A stretch of 64,000 bases of DNA from Chondrosia reniformis (GCA_947172415.1 OX359200.1:4962501-5026500), one strand, 5' to 3'. Counted from the stretch's first letter, positions 37,052 through 50,412 are shown. Notes: generated by a model from the letters alone, not told the origin. Program-made: numbers and translations.

Positions 37052-40000
37052 TTAATTGCCTTCATCAGAATCGAACCAATCATTATTCTCAAAGACATGA
37101 CGTGTGATACGCCAAATCACCCTTTCTTAGGATTGGACACAGCCAGTAAGTTACAAATAGATGTATAAAGGCTTTTTAAAAGGTTTTATAGATCGTAAAG
37201 TTTGGACGCTGTAAAAGCAAATATACATAATACTAAAAGCAGTGTTTACATACGCATACTAAGACAAAGATCTATTATTCTTTTTTTAAATACCTGAAGC
37301 TTGTGCACCGTTAGCAAAGCTCTAAACTAAACGATTTGTTTTACATAACTTTTGTAGCCAAAATAATGGCTGTTAATGACAACGGGTTAATATATGCAAA
37401 AGTGAAAAACGAAATTTATTGTTTATCTTTGTGTACCCATTTACTCATTATGAGCATGCATTAAAGTCTAACCCTAACCCTAAAGAATTTGCATGCTCCT
37501 TATTACTAAGTTAGGTATTCAAAGGTACTATGTACCTACGTATATAGCTTTGTATATAGTAGGTGCTATAATATATTAGGCCATACAAATTTGATTCGCA
37601 GTTTATCGTCCAGCAGTTTCGAATCTATGTTTTATGTTCCTTTTGATAAAAATGTCTACATGTTAATGACTCTTACTTAAGTTTCCTGTGGCCTTAGTAT
37701 TGTAAGCATAGGCGTGTTCCACTGAATCAAAGCAGCTGAGGCTGGATTCTATCCTACTCTTGTCCTCCATGTCTGATAACATTATAAAGTTGAAGACCTC
37801 AATATTCGTCCAGATTCGATTAATCTCCCTGGCAGTGTAGGCCAGGGAGGTAATCTGCTCTGTCTCCATCTCCTGCATTAGGGAATTTCAAAGTTTATAA
37901 ATGTACATTGGTAATAGATTATTTTAACTCTAATTATTCTGTATACCTCCTTGTACTATACTCTTTACACCTACGTAATACGTACGTATACTGCTATATA
38001 GACCTTATGGAAATTTATATTTAAATATCAAGAAATGATAGAGAGAGTATTTGTTGTAGGTATGATGAGTTAGTGAGTGTCAACAACGAGGGTTGAAATG
38101 TTCTACTAAAGAATTCCTTGTTGTTGATGCTCAATAACTTTTTAACTCTTAAATGTGGAGGTATGGAAATCTGAATCTATACAGTATTTATTCTACAGGG
38201 GAGTAAGTAGTCACTCTAATAACCTTGGTAATGACTGCAAACACAAGATTTGCACCACAGAAGTCAGGTAGGTGCCGCTTGATGTGCTCCCCTGTCTGAG
38301 ATGTACTCTCAGCTTTTAAAAACGAAACTGTACAGCCATCTTGCGAAAAGGTTGTTTTTGTAGCAGTGTCCATGGATGCTGACTCTGTAGACAACATGGC
38401 ACTGCGGCAGTAATCTTTAAATACGGAAGGCAGTCCACCTGTTAAAAAGAATTTCAGTTGTATTTTAATAGATTTTGTAAATTTGTATGCATTATTAAGA
38501 GTGACATAGGATGATCTCTTCTCTACATGATTACAAAGTGATGAGGTGGTACCTTTAAAGGAGAGGTTTGTGAATGTCTTCAATCTTTCCAGAACTGCAT
38601 GGTGTGGAAACCTGTCTCTTGCTGTTTCCCAATTATTGCTATCAGTAGTTCTTACGAAGGCACCCTTAACAGCCTCCAAAGCTCTAAAGCTCATTGCCCT
38701 CTGCCTCAGCTCTCCAAAAGATATTTTCTTTTGAAGCAGCATTTGTAGCATGTCCATCTTTGTACGGAAAGAGGTATAATATCATAAATTGGTAAGTTTG
38801 GGTCAATTGTGATCTGCATGTGTATATATTTGTCATTTTTTGTGTTTATAGCATTACGGTACCTTTCAACAAGTCGGCCAGTTATTTAAAGGTACCGTAA
38901 ATGAAGTGTTATGAGTATTATTTGGCTCAAACCTGGAAATCTTCTTCAAGGTGATGAAGAGGTTGTAAGTGATGCTGCTTTATGCTGTTGGTAAGTTGAG
39001 TTTTATTTGTGGGCTGAGATTGCCCCTTCAGCTGTCCCTTCTCAAAAGCATTTATAACCTGAGTGGTTAGCATCCACACCTTTGACGAAAATGAGGCCTG
39101 ATTTAGAATATTTTCTCTTTGGGTTTTTGACATGTTCTGCAAGTTGAAGTGAGGAGAGACATTCTACTTAAGAGCAACAACAAGACATGTAAGCTGAAGA
39201 GGTCAGTCTAATATGCTAATTTATGACACTATGTACATACCGTTGGTAGGATGTACTGCTGACATCTTTTTTTCCACTCTGTGGAGGGAAATGGTGTTGC
39301 ATCCTTTTCAGGATCTTTATTGGCCATAGTGAAAAGCCTTGCTCTGCAAGCATCAAGCTGTGTTAAAGTAGCAAACAGGACCCATAACATAGGTTAATTG
39401 TCTTGCGTATGTCTGTAACCTTGTTGCAAACTTACATAGTCATGGTGTGTCACCGCGTGTGTGAAGTGGCCATTTATATTATGTCTGGCAGCCAGACGCA
39501 AAGATTCATCATCTGTGAGACCACAGTAGATGATGCTTGAAACATCTTTGAATGCTTCGTATCCTGCATTGACAGTATAGGTGAGTTATGATGCTTGTTC
39601 ACATAGGGGTGTTCATTTAAAATTAGCATAAACATTAACACTGTATATGTCACCTGGATGGTCCTGTAATAACTCTTGCCAAGCTGTCACACTGTGTAAT
39701 CCCCCGAGCACTTCATAGCGGTACACTTTCTTGTGTGTCAGGTTGAAATCATTTGTCTCCTTTATATGTATGTCCTTGCATAGTACAGCAATTGGTGGTA
39801 TGCCTATAGCATCAGTAATTTCAATTTATGGCACCAACCAGAAATGTATCCCGTTAGCAAACCTGTCTATAACCCATATATAGTTAAAGGTACCTAAGAA
39901 GCAATTCTTGTATTGTTACCTGCATGTATGCACCTCTAGAACTCATATACATGTTACATCCTATAAAAAAAGTTAACCGTCTATGAGCGTATGCACATCC

Positions 40001-43000
40001 GTATGCATATCCGTAGACTGTCTGTATACCCATAAATTCTAATATATTAACTGTGGTCCTCTTAACGAAGTTCCACTGTACTATATATATGTGACCTACC
40101 TGGTGCTGTTGGATCTTCACACATGTTTTGTTTCAGTCCCTCGACAAAGAGCCTATCTACCTTCCTGAGAAGTCGTGATGGGGCTGGAGCAATGCAGTTA
40201 ATCACAGGAATAAAGTGCACACCTGTGAAATGAACATCAGGTATCATTAATTTGTATACATTTCTTAGGTATTATGATTAAATACTTTATGTCATGTGCA
40301 TGTTATATTATCACAGCAACCACTTGTATCCATATAATATATAATAGTGATCTTGATTGGTTATCATAGTAGCGTGATGCATGTATTATATACTTTTAAT
40401 TGGTTAAAGAGAAGTTTCATGAAGATACATGCATACAATATGCATAGGATTTTGAGGAAGAATCGTACCTGTCACAAAGATGGAGGTCCTGCAATGAAGA
40501 TTATATCAACTGTTGAAGAGCCTATTAATATAACATGCTACTAATGGTTACCCTTCATTCTTCATAACAGATCCAAAGGACACTATCTCTTCCAACTAGA
40601 GGTCAAAGTTTAAAGTGTAGAGCCTATCAAGATGTGCGGAGGTACCTTTATGAAGCACTTCTCATCATGTCATTCCTTTTTATCATATTTAACCAGCCAT
40701 AAAAACATAATAGCCTTGTACTATTCTCCAATGGCAGTCACTTGATGCCTATAACTAATGTAAAACGTGTGTATACTTAAGTATAGCATTATGCTAATGT
40801 AGACCTCCGGGTCGAAACATTTATTTTGTTTAAATACAATTATTGCTGAGTCTGAAAAAAAATTAGGTTACTTATTACGAACACAACAGAAACCCCTTAT
40901 CACTTGTGTATACTTATATAAAAGTTATAACTATTGCATCAATTTACTGTCATTGGAGTCACATTTAACATTAAAATACCATGCAGACCAGCCAAGTGAT
41001 CAGTTCCTTATCTTGGCTGGGGGACTGAAGTCATATTGAATTTAAATTTACTTATCACCAAATCCTTTATACATGTACCTTTTTATGTGTTTAAGTGTAT
41101 ATCTACTAATCATTGAACATCCACCTTTTACTCTTTTTGCTTCAATAGCAGCATCAGATTTATTCCCCAGTTGGTCACTGTGCTTGTTCTTCTTACTGTT
41201 AGTGGCTTGGATGGTGGGGGATGGCCTTTTACTTCCTGAGCTGCCACTACTCGCCTGCGATGAATTGCCATTGTCAAAGGCATCCATAGGTGTGTCTGTG
41301 AAATGAACATGAGTGTATGTGTAATTCTTACTTTATGTATTTAAGAATATTATACAGTACACAAAGAAAACATCTTTACATTCCTCGAGACAGTTCCTCA
41401 AAATTTCCTGAAAGTTATTTTTTTAATTCCTGAGGTTCTATAGGAACAATTTACCCTGCATGGACGAACTTTAAGAGGAAATTTTGAGGAACTCTCATAG
41501 GCAGTTTTCTTTGTGTACCGTATATTAGTCATGTGCATATCACATAATGTGTGGGTAATTGGGTAATTTGTGATGTTAAATTAGTTAAAAAAGATTAGTT
41601 TCTGAATGCTAAGTTACTATATATTGCCCAGTTTGACTGTCATGATGGTATTTTTTGGCTTCTTTTTTACATTTAAAACTTTTGAGAGCTTTAGGACAAA
41701 AGGTAGTTACACTTGTTACACTTTTTATTAGGCATCCATGTTTGTAAGTAGCCTAAGTGTCATTATCAGTTATTAAGTTTTAAATGTAATCGGATAGAAA
41801 TAAGTAGATGTAAGTATGTTCATTGCAGTATTTGCAATTAAAATAATTGACCCTAAATAGATTCTATTCTAGTTTTGAGCATTTACATTAAAGGTAATTT
41901 GTGATGTTAAATTAGTTAAAAAAGATTAGTTTCTGAATGCTAAGTTACTATTGCCCAGTTTGACTGTCATGATGGTATTTTTTGGCTTCTTTTTTACATT
42001 TAAAACTTTTGAGAGCTTTAGGACAAAAGGTAGTTACACTTGTTACACTTTTTATTAGGCATCCATGTTTGTAAGTTGCCTAAGTGTCATTATCAGTTAT
42101 TAAGTTTTAAATGTAATCGGATAGAAATAAGTAGATGTAAGTATGTTCATTGCAGTAGTTGTAATTAAAATAATTGACCCTAAATAGATTCTATTCTAGT
42201 TTTGAGCATTTACATTAAAGGTAATTTGTGATGTTAAATTAGTTAAAAAAGATTAGTTTCTGAATGCTAAGTTACTATTGCCCAGTTTGACTGTCATGAT
42301 GGTATTTTTTGGCTTCTTTTTTACATTTAAAACTTTTGAGAGCTTTAGGACAAAAGGTAGTTACACTTGTTACACTTTTTATTAGGCATCCATGTTTGTA
42401 AGTTGCCTAAGTGTCATTATCAGTTATTAAGTTTTAAATGTAATCGGATAGAAATAAGTAGATGTAAGTATGTTCATTGCAGTAGTTGTAATTAAAATAA
42501 TTAACCCTAAATAGATTCTATTCTAGTTTTGAGCATTTACATTAAAGGTAATTTGTGATGTTAAATTAGTTAAAAAAGATTAGTTTCTGAATGCTAAGTT
42601 ACTATTGCCCAGTTTGACTGTCATGATGGTATTTTTTGGCTTCTTTTTTACATTTAAAACTTTTGAGAGCTTTAGGACAAAAGGTAGTTACACTTGTTAC
42701 ACTTTTTATTAGGCATCCATGTTTGTAAGTTGCCTAAGTGTCATTATCAGTTATCAAGTTTTAAATGTAATCGGATAGAAATAAGTAGATGTAAGTATGT
42801 TCATTGTAGTAGTTGTAATTAAAATAATTGACCCTAAATAGATTCTATTCTAGTTTTGAGCATTTACATTAAAGGTAATTTGTGATGTTAAATTAGTTAA
42901 AAAAGATTAGTTTCTGAATGCTAAGTTACTATTGCCCAGTTTGACTGTCATGATGGTATTTTTTGGCTTCTTTTTTACATTTAAAACTTTTGAGAGCTTT

Positions 43001-44059
43001 AGGACAAAAGGTAGTTACACTTGTTACACTTTTTATTAGGCATCCATGTTTATAAGTTGCCTAAGTGTCATTATCAGTTATTAAGTTTTAAATGTAATCG
43101 GATAGAAATAAGTAGATGTAAGTATGTTCATTGCAGTAGTTGTAATTAAAATAATTGACCCTAAATAGATTCTATTCTAGTTTTGAGCATTTACATTAAA
43201 GGTAATTTGTGATGTTAAATTAGTTAAAAAAGATTAGTTTCTGAATGCTAAGTTACTATTGCCCAGTTTGACTGTCATGATGGTATTTTTTGGCTTCTTT
43301 TTTACATTTAAAACTTTTGAGAGCTTTAGGACAAAAGGTAGTTACACTTGTTACACTTTTTATTAGGCATCCATGTTTGTAACCAAGGAATCTCACATTG
43401 TATATATATATGTATATACATGTGTTACCTAATTTATAGTGTTAATTATGCGCGATAGCATGAAAAAGATCTTTGTTACCTGCTACCACTATGTATCCTT
43501 TGTCAGAGTCCAGTGTGGTGGCTGTGCCCCACGTAGCAGAGAATTCTTCAGCTCCTACTTTTCCCTGAAACAGTTGGGAGAAATCATTTTTTGCCCTAAA
43601 ATTTTTGGTGCTTAGCAATACTTTCAATGCTCCTTCATGGTCAAATATAACCTAAGTATACCAGAAACACAATAAATACTAATTTGATAACGACTACCTT
43701 ATATATATTATTCATTTTATGTGCATTTCTCATTCTCCTACTGATACAGGTTGTGTGCAAGCAAGACTGCGCCTATGTGAATAATTGCATTCCTTTAATA
43801 ATTGACAGCTTGACCTTTGTCACCACATTTTGCACTGTTATCTTAACCTTTTAAAAGTGTTAAGTGTACAATAAATATTTGACTTTAACCTTACCTGTAG
43901 TACTTGTGGAGTGTCATTGCTGGCTGGGCGTAGGCTATACACGCTACCAAAAGGCAATTTGGTCCTTAAGTTAAGCAGCGGCGACCCGTCATCGTAACGT
44001 ACGTGGATTTGGTTGCTTTCATCCACACTAAAATGCCAGCGCTTCGGTTGGGAAGACAT
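37052..44059 (-). CDS. ParB/sulfiredoxin-like protein of the 15.5-kb element
   Basis: Twelve exons in consistent phase: 44059-43895, 43651-43480, 41295-41125, 40222-40100, 39803-39654, 39563-39436, 39357-39241, 39136-38933, 38757-38553, 38438-38224, 37872-37677, 37125-37052; 639 residues. The start is MSSQPKRWHFSVDESNQIHV. The middle (from the fourth exon) has KVDRLFVEGLKQNM, GIPPIAVLCKD, YEVLGGLHSVTAWQELLQ and GLTDDESLRLAARHN, the layout of the ParB/Srx fold (locus of partner peptide, then G-G-H/R box). The last exon ends VFENNDWFDSDEGN. A different 3' end is possible via 36429-35769. It probably binds DNA or nucleotides; its role in transposition is inference. Confidence 0.7.
41356..41518. 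repeat. MITE in an intron of the ParB-like gene
   Basis: Inverted tips TACACAAAGAAAAC and GTTTTCTTTGTGTA, with a second internal pair (TCCTCAAAATTTCCT and AGGAAATTTTGAGGA). TA-flanked, so Tc1/mariner-like. Confidence 0.6.
41564..43383. repeat. 327-bp tandem repeat, about 5.5 copies
   Basis: GGTAATTTGTGATGTTAAAT recurs at about 41564, 41892, 42219, 42547, 42873 and 43201. Copies are almost identical. The array lies entirely in the intron between the second and third exons of the ParB-like gene, so its copy number can vary without touching coding sequence. Confidence 0.95.
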
Positions 44060-44233
44060 TCCAGCTTTTTCCCTATAAAGAACGAAACTAAGCAGTCGCT
44101 ATGGCTTGGCGGTAACGACGCGCCATCTAGTTGCAAATCTAAGCAACCCAATAAAACTACTCGTAGATATCGTAGTTACCGCCTTTTCGTTCTTTAGAGA
44201 TATTGAAAGAGCTGAATTGAATGTTTTAATGTT
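44060..44233. promoter_or_regulatory. Bidirectional promoter of the 15.5-kb element
   Basis: Only 174 bp separate the leftward ATG (44059) from the rightward ATG (44234). The interval is less AT-rich than its surroundings. It contains inverted short motifs (AAAGAACGAAA near 44077 and CGTTCTTTAGAG near 44188). No TATA box is evident. Confidence 0.5.
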
Positions 44234-47200
44234 ATGGAGTATTCACCAAGCAGCTACAGTTTGAGCCCTCAGTTGGAAGTGCGTATGGTAGGTACTTATT
44301 TTATTTGGGTGTGCTGCTCTGGGGACATAGCAACGTCTTATATTAACCCTTATTCTTACGTACACGGAAGTCATTAACAAAGTAATATTTGTCATACTTA
44401 CGCGTATTGCGCATATGTAAAGTTTCAAGTTAAGATAATAATCGTGGGTCGGCCTCACTAGAATGGCCTGAATGCTTGAGACATAAGAACTTGCACTTTA
44501 TAACTGCATGTCTTCAGCGCTTATATATGTATATAGCGGTACCATGCTGTATGTTAAGGACGCTTTTATAATTAGTTAATGTTTCTAATGGAGCTTTACT
44601 AATTGAATTCTAAGCATACACAACGTTAATTGAGAATTCACTAAAAAGGAAATACAAAACATAAAAATACAAAAGAATATTTAAAATTTAAATGATTGTT
44701 AATTGATTATAAAATGGTTCTTCTCAGGTTCAAACTACATGTGAAACACAGGACATCAGAGACCTTATGGAAGCTGACAGTGTAAATTGTGGAAACTATA
44801 CCTTGCCAATTGGCAGCGTCGTTGATTCTGACTCATATGGTCTAATTGAGCTGGACACCTGTAGTGAGAGTAGTGAAAACTGTAACTTACCAGTGGAAAT
44901 GGATCTTAGCAGCATTGTTGATTCTGACGCATATGGTCTAATTGAGCTGGACACCTGCAGTGAGAGTACCTGCAGTGAGAGCAGTGAAAATGGTAACTTA
45001 CTAGTGGAAATGGATCTTAGCAGCATCATTGATTCTAGCAGCATCGTTGATTCTGACGCATATGGCTTAATAGAGCTGGACACCTGCAGTGAGAGTACCT
45101 GTAGTGAGAGCAGTGAATACAATACAGAGGACATAGAAATGATCAGTCAACTTCAAAGCTCGCCAACTCAAGTGAACTGTTGTTCACAACGATGCACTGC
45201 AAAATTCAGCCTGATAGAAATGGAAAACATTCAGTCAGTATTTCAGCGGAAGTCACAAACAGAGCAACGGCAATTCATCCTTGACCAGCTGACAGTAGCT
45301 CCCATCTCAGTCAGTTGTAGTGCTTTCTCTCAAGTTAAACAGTTAAATCTAAGTGGAAAGAGAGTTTGTAAGAAGGCATTTGTTGTAATTGTTGGTACCT
45401 CTTATTCTCGACTGAAGTGCATATATGATGCATGGCAAGGTGGTGCAAGTAAGCTTCCAGGCAGAATAAGGACATCAAGATGTCTCTCTGCAAAGCATAC
45501 AACTATGGTAGCTTGGCTTGAGGCTTATGCCAACAGACTAGGGGAGAAGATGCCACATCTTGACCAAATTCATCTTCCTCACTTTTTGACAAAGAAGGCT
45601 GTGTATGAAATAATGAAAAGTACGAGTGAGACATGTAGATAAGAAATTACAACTCACAAATAAACATGTATATAACACAGATCATTATACATACGGTACA
45701 CATCATAAAAAAGGATTAACTGGTTAAAAGTTAATATTTTTCAGGTAATTGGTTACGCAATAATGCTGATATAACATTTTACAATTAACCATTATCGATT
45801 ATCGGTTAACCGTTAACCGATAAATTTTAACTGTTTAGAGTTAACCATTAAAAATAACGGCAAAGGTTGAAAGTTATAACGTTACCTTTTTTATGATGCG
45901 TACGGTACATATAAATATAAATAATCCAATACACCATTCTTCAGTATGCTACATCTATTTTAGAGTACAGTGGACCCTTGCCTATCCGGACCCACCAGGA
46001 CTGGACTATATCTGTCTGGATAAGCGAGGATCCACTGTAAAATGCTTATTTAGCTTAATGGGAACAAAATCTATAGTGAGAGGTTTGGATGAGAATACCT
46101 TTGAAATGCTTTTTCAGGTTCACTACAGGAAGAAGGACTTGCCACAGATGACATCATCTCATTACAGCATTTTGTCACAGTCTGGAACAGAGACTTTAAA
46201 AAAATTGTAATTCCTAAGGTAATTACATGTTACATTGTACACAATACGGTACTACTTTTCATCAATGCCATACAGATGAGCCGTTTCAGCAAATGTGACT
46301 TGTGTGTCAAGTATGCTGACCAACGATTGAAAGTGTATGGTGATAAAGAACAGTCCAAAGAATTGGAAAGAAATTACACCAAGCATTTAGAACACGTGTC
46401 GTGAGTGTACATTGCTAAGCAAATTATAAGATTCCCACATGTATGGTACGTGCGGAAACTCAGCTTCCGTGTGAAGTTAAATTGTCTCGAAGTTCAACAG
46501 CTAGCAGTTCGATTTCAGTTTAGCTGAAATTCGATCGCTTTTTTAACAAAGCTGTTAAGGTATTCCTATGTGATCTAGAAATACCATACATACGACAGGG
46601 GCATGATATACCGTATGGACCTAAATTTTCACGGTTTTCGGTTTTTCACGTTTTTATTTTCACAGATGCTTCCTTACTCACGGTAGCCATATTGCGAACT
46701 ATGATGTCATCGCATTCTAAACTGGTAATTCGCTTGCACTTTTAAAGCTCTATAATTATAGTCTAAATTTTTGTGGGATTAAACTTTCACGGATGGCTGC
46801 CAATCCACGATAACTGCAAAGGTTTAGTCCCATGAAAATTTAGGTCCATATACGGTATATTTTAAATTTCATTATACCAACAACATAAGACATTTTTTGC
46901 CCTTATTTAATACATTCCAGCATCGAACGAAAAAAGTATTATAAACACAGGGAGAAGGCCAGAAATGACCCAGAAAAGTATTTGTGCATTATTATTGATG
47001 GGATGGACCAGGCAAAAACAAACCTTCCCCAGCTCCCCAAAGTGGCAAAGTCCACACAAAATTTGTGGCGTCTGCGAACACACGTGACTGGTGAGTGACC
47101 CCATCTGTACAGCAACCTGCAGCTTAAATAATCATCCTTAAATTAAGGTCACTAAATCACATTTAAACATTTAAAAACAGTGTCAACTTAAATGTATATA

Positions 47201-50200
47201 CAATTTCATCTTTTCAGGTGTGCTAGTACATACGCGAACTGATGGAGGAAAGAAGCCATATATTTTTCTAGATTTGCATCAGTGGCCAAGCACCAGCAAC
47301 ATGACCATTCAGATATTGCTTCATGTGCTAAGAGAACAAGAAAAACTACCACGTGTTCTCTATCTGCAATTTGACAACTGCTACAAAGAGAACAAAAACC
47401 GCTTTATGCTGGCCTTTTGCAGTCTCCTTGTGGAGTTGAAGATATTTCAAAAGGTGGGTTGTAGTTACAGCAATATTAGAAATCCAATAAATATAATAAT
47501 AATAATAATAATAATAATATATAAACCTATATGTATATAGTATATTGTTTGCTAGTATAGTGTTAAAACCCATGATGGAAGAATCCATTTGAAATACTAC
47601 ATCACTTTGACTCAGGTGAAACTCAACTTCTTACCCGTGGGTCACACTCACGAAGATATAGATCAGCTTTTTTCAAGAATATCTAAGAGACTAGAGAGGA
47701 CCGGGGCAGAAAGTTTGGCAGGTTGGTGTCCTCCTCTACACTTTTAACACAAATTTATGCACATGTGCTTAAATCCAGGATTGAAAACAGCAATAGAGGA
47801 CAGCTACAGCCCTACTCCATCAGTAATCCTCACTAAGCACCTCTACAATGCCAAAGACTGGATAGAGGACAGCATAGCCGAGGTTCATGGACATTCCGAA
47901 CCACTGTGCTTTAAATTCCAATTGGACGATGAAGGAAAAGCACAGTTGTTTAGTGCAAGGTGGAGCAATACTCCATGGAAGAATCATGGCAATTTATTAA
48001 AGGTATTAAGTGTAACGTTACATTACGTACATGTGTATGGAAAAGGCAATTGTTAGGCATAAAATTAGCAAGCCTGTACAAAGTGGCAAGATACCAATTT
48101 GCATTGGGTAAAAGAACACTGTATCTATACTACAAATTACAGCACAGTTAACCATGAATTTTTAAGGTCACTGGTTACTTTTCAATCCTGTTAGACACTC
48201 TCAACTGACTTACCTGAAGTAATACAGCCATCGTTAGAAAATATGGACCTTCCAGTCCTTCAACAGGACATCAAAAAGTGGCTGCCTTGGTTATCTGTTC
48301 CAGCACAAGCTGAGTGGCATGATTTTTTCGAAAATCTTGTCCCCGAGTTAACAATGAACCAAGCTCCCTCCTGGCTACTGCCAATACTACTACAAAAAGT
48401 TCAGGAACAAGAGGTGTCAAGGTATGGTGCCCATACTTGCCAAAATACATTTTAAACCAACACATACAGTGCATTCAGTACTGTAGTACAAACATGTTTG
48501 ATAATAAATTATGTGCATCTATTTATACATGTAGGCCAGAGACTGCATCCATACCACGAAATGACATCTTTGCATCAGAGCAGACACAAGAAAGCCACGT
48601 AAGTGTACACACAGCTAAATGAGTAACAACTTACTCTGGGGGTTAGAAATTAATTAAGAAAAAAATATTCCAGTAAAAAAGTACAAATCACAAAGAAATG
48701 GATGTACAGTACAAATCATAATAAAATAAACGTTTTGCAAACTACAGCTGGGTAGCAGTACAGGTGTGATATGAATACGGCTACGGGCGTAGTACATCTA
48801 CAGATACAGGCGTAGACATTTAAAGCTACGCCCATAGCCATTCAAAGCTGTGTCCGTAGTAAGTGTAAGGGAGTAGAACATTTACTTTATTATGATTTGT
48901 ACAGTACAGGATCAAAGAATACCCCCACAGGAAACTATGTCTTAATAATATCAGCCTTATAATCACAGCAAACTCAAATAACCCAGAGCAGCACCAATCT
49001 GGTGTGAAACTATTCATGGCAAGTGTTATTAGCACACCCACACATTAGCAATCTCACCAGATATAAAGAGATTTTACCGAGTGACCACATGGTGATGTAC
49101 TAAAATTAAAGCACTTCTTTTAATAAACCGTATCCATCATTTCGATTCCACTCTCTTGACTAACCATTTCTCTCTTCAGAGAAGGCAACCTGTCAGCTCT
49201 ATGTAATGAATCCAATTTGAATGTTTCTAAAATAACCAACGGTTCTATTCTATAGCCAACAATACGTTTTTCGGTATCTTCAGTTGCACTGTAAAGTTGC
49301 TTTGCTTGCCCCCTCATTATATTGCGCTCCGCTTTACTCTATGCACACAAGAAAGAATGACTCAACACACTGAAAACTTGTGGGGCTTTAGCCCCACCGC
49401 ACTTATAATAACATCAAAAGGCTTCCTCCCCCGCACTTATAATAACATCGAAAGGCTTTGTTGCAAAATTGATGTATTGATGTATAAATTAAGTGTTATA
49501 GTAGTTACGCATGAACCCGTATTATAAATAATCGGCAAATATCTATAGAGATGTATTTAGTACTAGAAATATTTTTTACAAAAATAGTGAAGATTTAGGG
49601 ATGGCACAAAAAGTACAGAAACAAGAAAGAGATGGTACACAGTGAAGTATTATCTATGCATGAAGCATACAACACCCTTGCTTGTATGTAACGAAACAGC
49701 CGTTACCATCCCTACATAGAGAGTACTACCGTACTCTGATATACTTTCCAGAGGTTGAGTATATAGTATGTAGCTATATAGTACAAATTTGCACTTTGTG
49801 GAGATGAGTGCAAATTTGCACTTTGTGGAGATGAGTGCAAATTTGCACTTTGTGGAGATGAGTGCAAATTTGCACTTTGTGGAGATGAGTGCAAATTTGC
49901 ACTTTGTGGAGATGAGTGCAAATTTGCACTTTTTGGAGATGAGTGCAAATTTGCACTTTGTGGAGATGAGTGCAAATTTGCACTTTGTGAAGATGAGTGC
50001 AAATTTGCTTAATCTGTAATCTTAATCCTTTCAGATGTACATTGGGAGATATCAGCCACCACAGAACCTAATTACAACTGTGGAGAACACCAGTAATCTG
50101 GAAATTGGACATCTTGTGGCTATTCATTGTGAGGATTGCCCCACAGAGCCAGCAATTGGGGAAGTGACAGACATCGGTATTGATGATATTAACCTAAAGT

Positions 50201-50412
50201 GGATGGAGGGGACATATTCCACAGCATGGCACTACTACAAGATCCTAGATGCCAGGGATAGGAGAAAGAAAGTGGATTGGATACAAAGTGTGCCGAGAAG
50301 CTCTATATTGTTGTTTAACTTTACTTTTACAAAGACTAATCATCTAAAAAAGAAAACAGTATTAAAGTTAAAGGAACTATATACAAGAGAACACACCACG
50401 TCATCATCATAA
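44234..50412 (+). CDS. Putative DDE-type transposase of the 15.5-kb element, 855 residues
   Basis: Eleven exons in consistent phase: 44234-44278, 44728-45619, 46118-46218, 46276-46400, 46921-47090, 47218-47453, 47616-47721, 47779-48002, 48195-48421, 48535-48598, 50035-50412. It starts MEYSPSSYSLSPQLE. Exon 2 has near-identical acidic repeats (DAYGLIELDTCSES), then a basic domain with KLPGRIRTSRCLS. Exons 3-5 include SKCDLCVKY, a possible zinc site. Conserved blocks CIIIDGMDQAK, YLQFDNCYKENKNR and LPVGHTHEDIDQLFSRIS offer D, D and E/D candidates of an RNase H-like core; I associate them with an uncharacterised family (probably DUF7869), from memory. The C-terminal exon has an SH3-like look (GHLVAIHCEDCPTEPAIGEV). 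No disabling lesion was found. Confidence 0.75.
45692..46042. repeat. Two MITEs in intron 2 of the transposase gene
   Basis: 45692-45908 has inverted tips around CATCATAAAAAAGG. 45966-46042 is TACAGTGGACCCTTGCC to GCGAGGATCCACTGTA, matching Tigger/pogo-type tips with TA flanks. Confidence 0.6.
46607..46860. repeat. TA-flanked MITE, intron 4
   Basis: Inverted ends ATACCGTATGGACCTAAATT and AATTTAGGTCCATATACGGTAT. The ACCGTAT tip and AAATTTTC interior resemble the HIRAN-carrying element at 61172-61736. Confidence 0.65.
48702..48906. repeat. MITE in intron 10
   Basis: Inverted ends GTACAGTACAAATCATAATA and TATTATGATTTGTACAGTAC; TA duplication possible. Confidence 0.65.
49561..49738. repeat. Family A, internally deleted copy
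   Basis: Starts CTAGAAATATTTTTTAC and ends ACTACCGTACTCTGATA with the TGTAGGGATGG-type subterminal motifs, but lacks the promoter-like and acidic-frame middle. It lies in intron 10 of the transposase gene. Confidence 0.65.
49783..50010. repeat. 27-bp tandem repeat, right CAAATTTGCAC cluster
   Basis: Eight full units of GTGCAAATTTGCAC plus TTTGTGGAGATGA and a partial ninth, ending 24 bp before the last exon of the transposase gene. The core is a 14-bp palindrome shared with the left cluster at 36023-36120. Long open frames on both strands are a by-product of the 27-bp (9-codon) period. Confidence 0.9.

Noticed and set aside
37470-37490. Telomere-like CCCTAACCCTAA
   Set aside because: Only about two units inside an intron of the ParB-like gene; too short to be telomeric.
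38440-38552. Continuous coding through 38188-38757 as a single exon
   Set aside because: The frame is open, but GTACCA and a strong TTCTTTTTAACAG flank an intron-like, low-complexity stretch whose removal keeps phase; I preferred two exons, though retention is possible.
49774-50002. Repeat protein encoded on either strand of the 27-bp repeat
   Set aside because: 27 bp is nine codons, so all frames without a stop stay open; the repeat lies in an intron of a phase-consistent gene.
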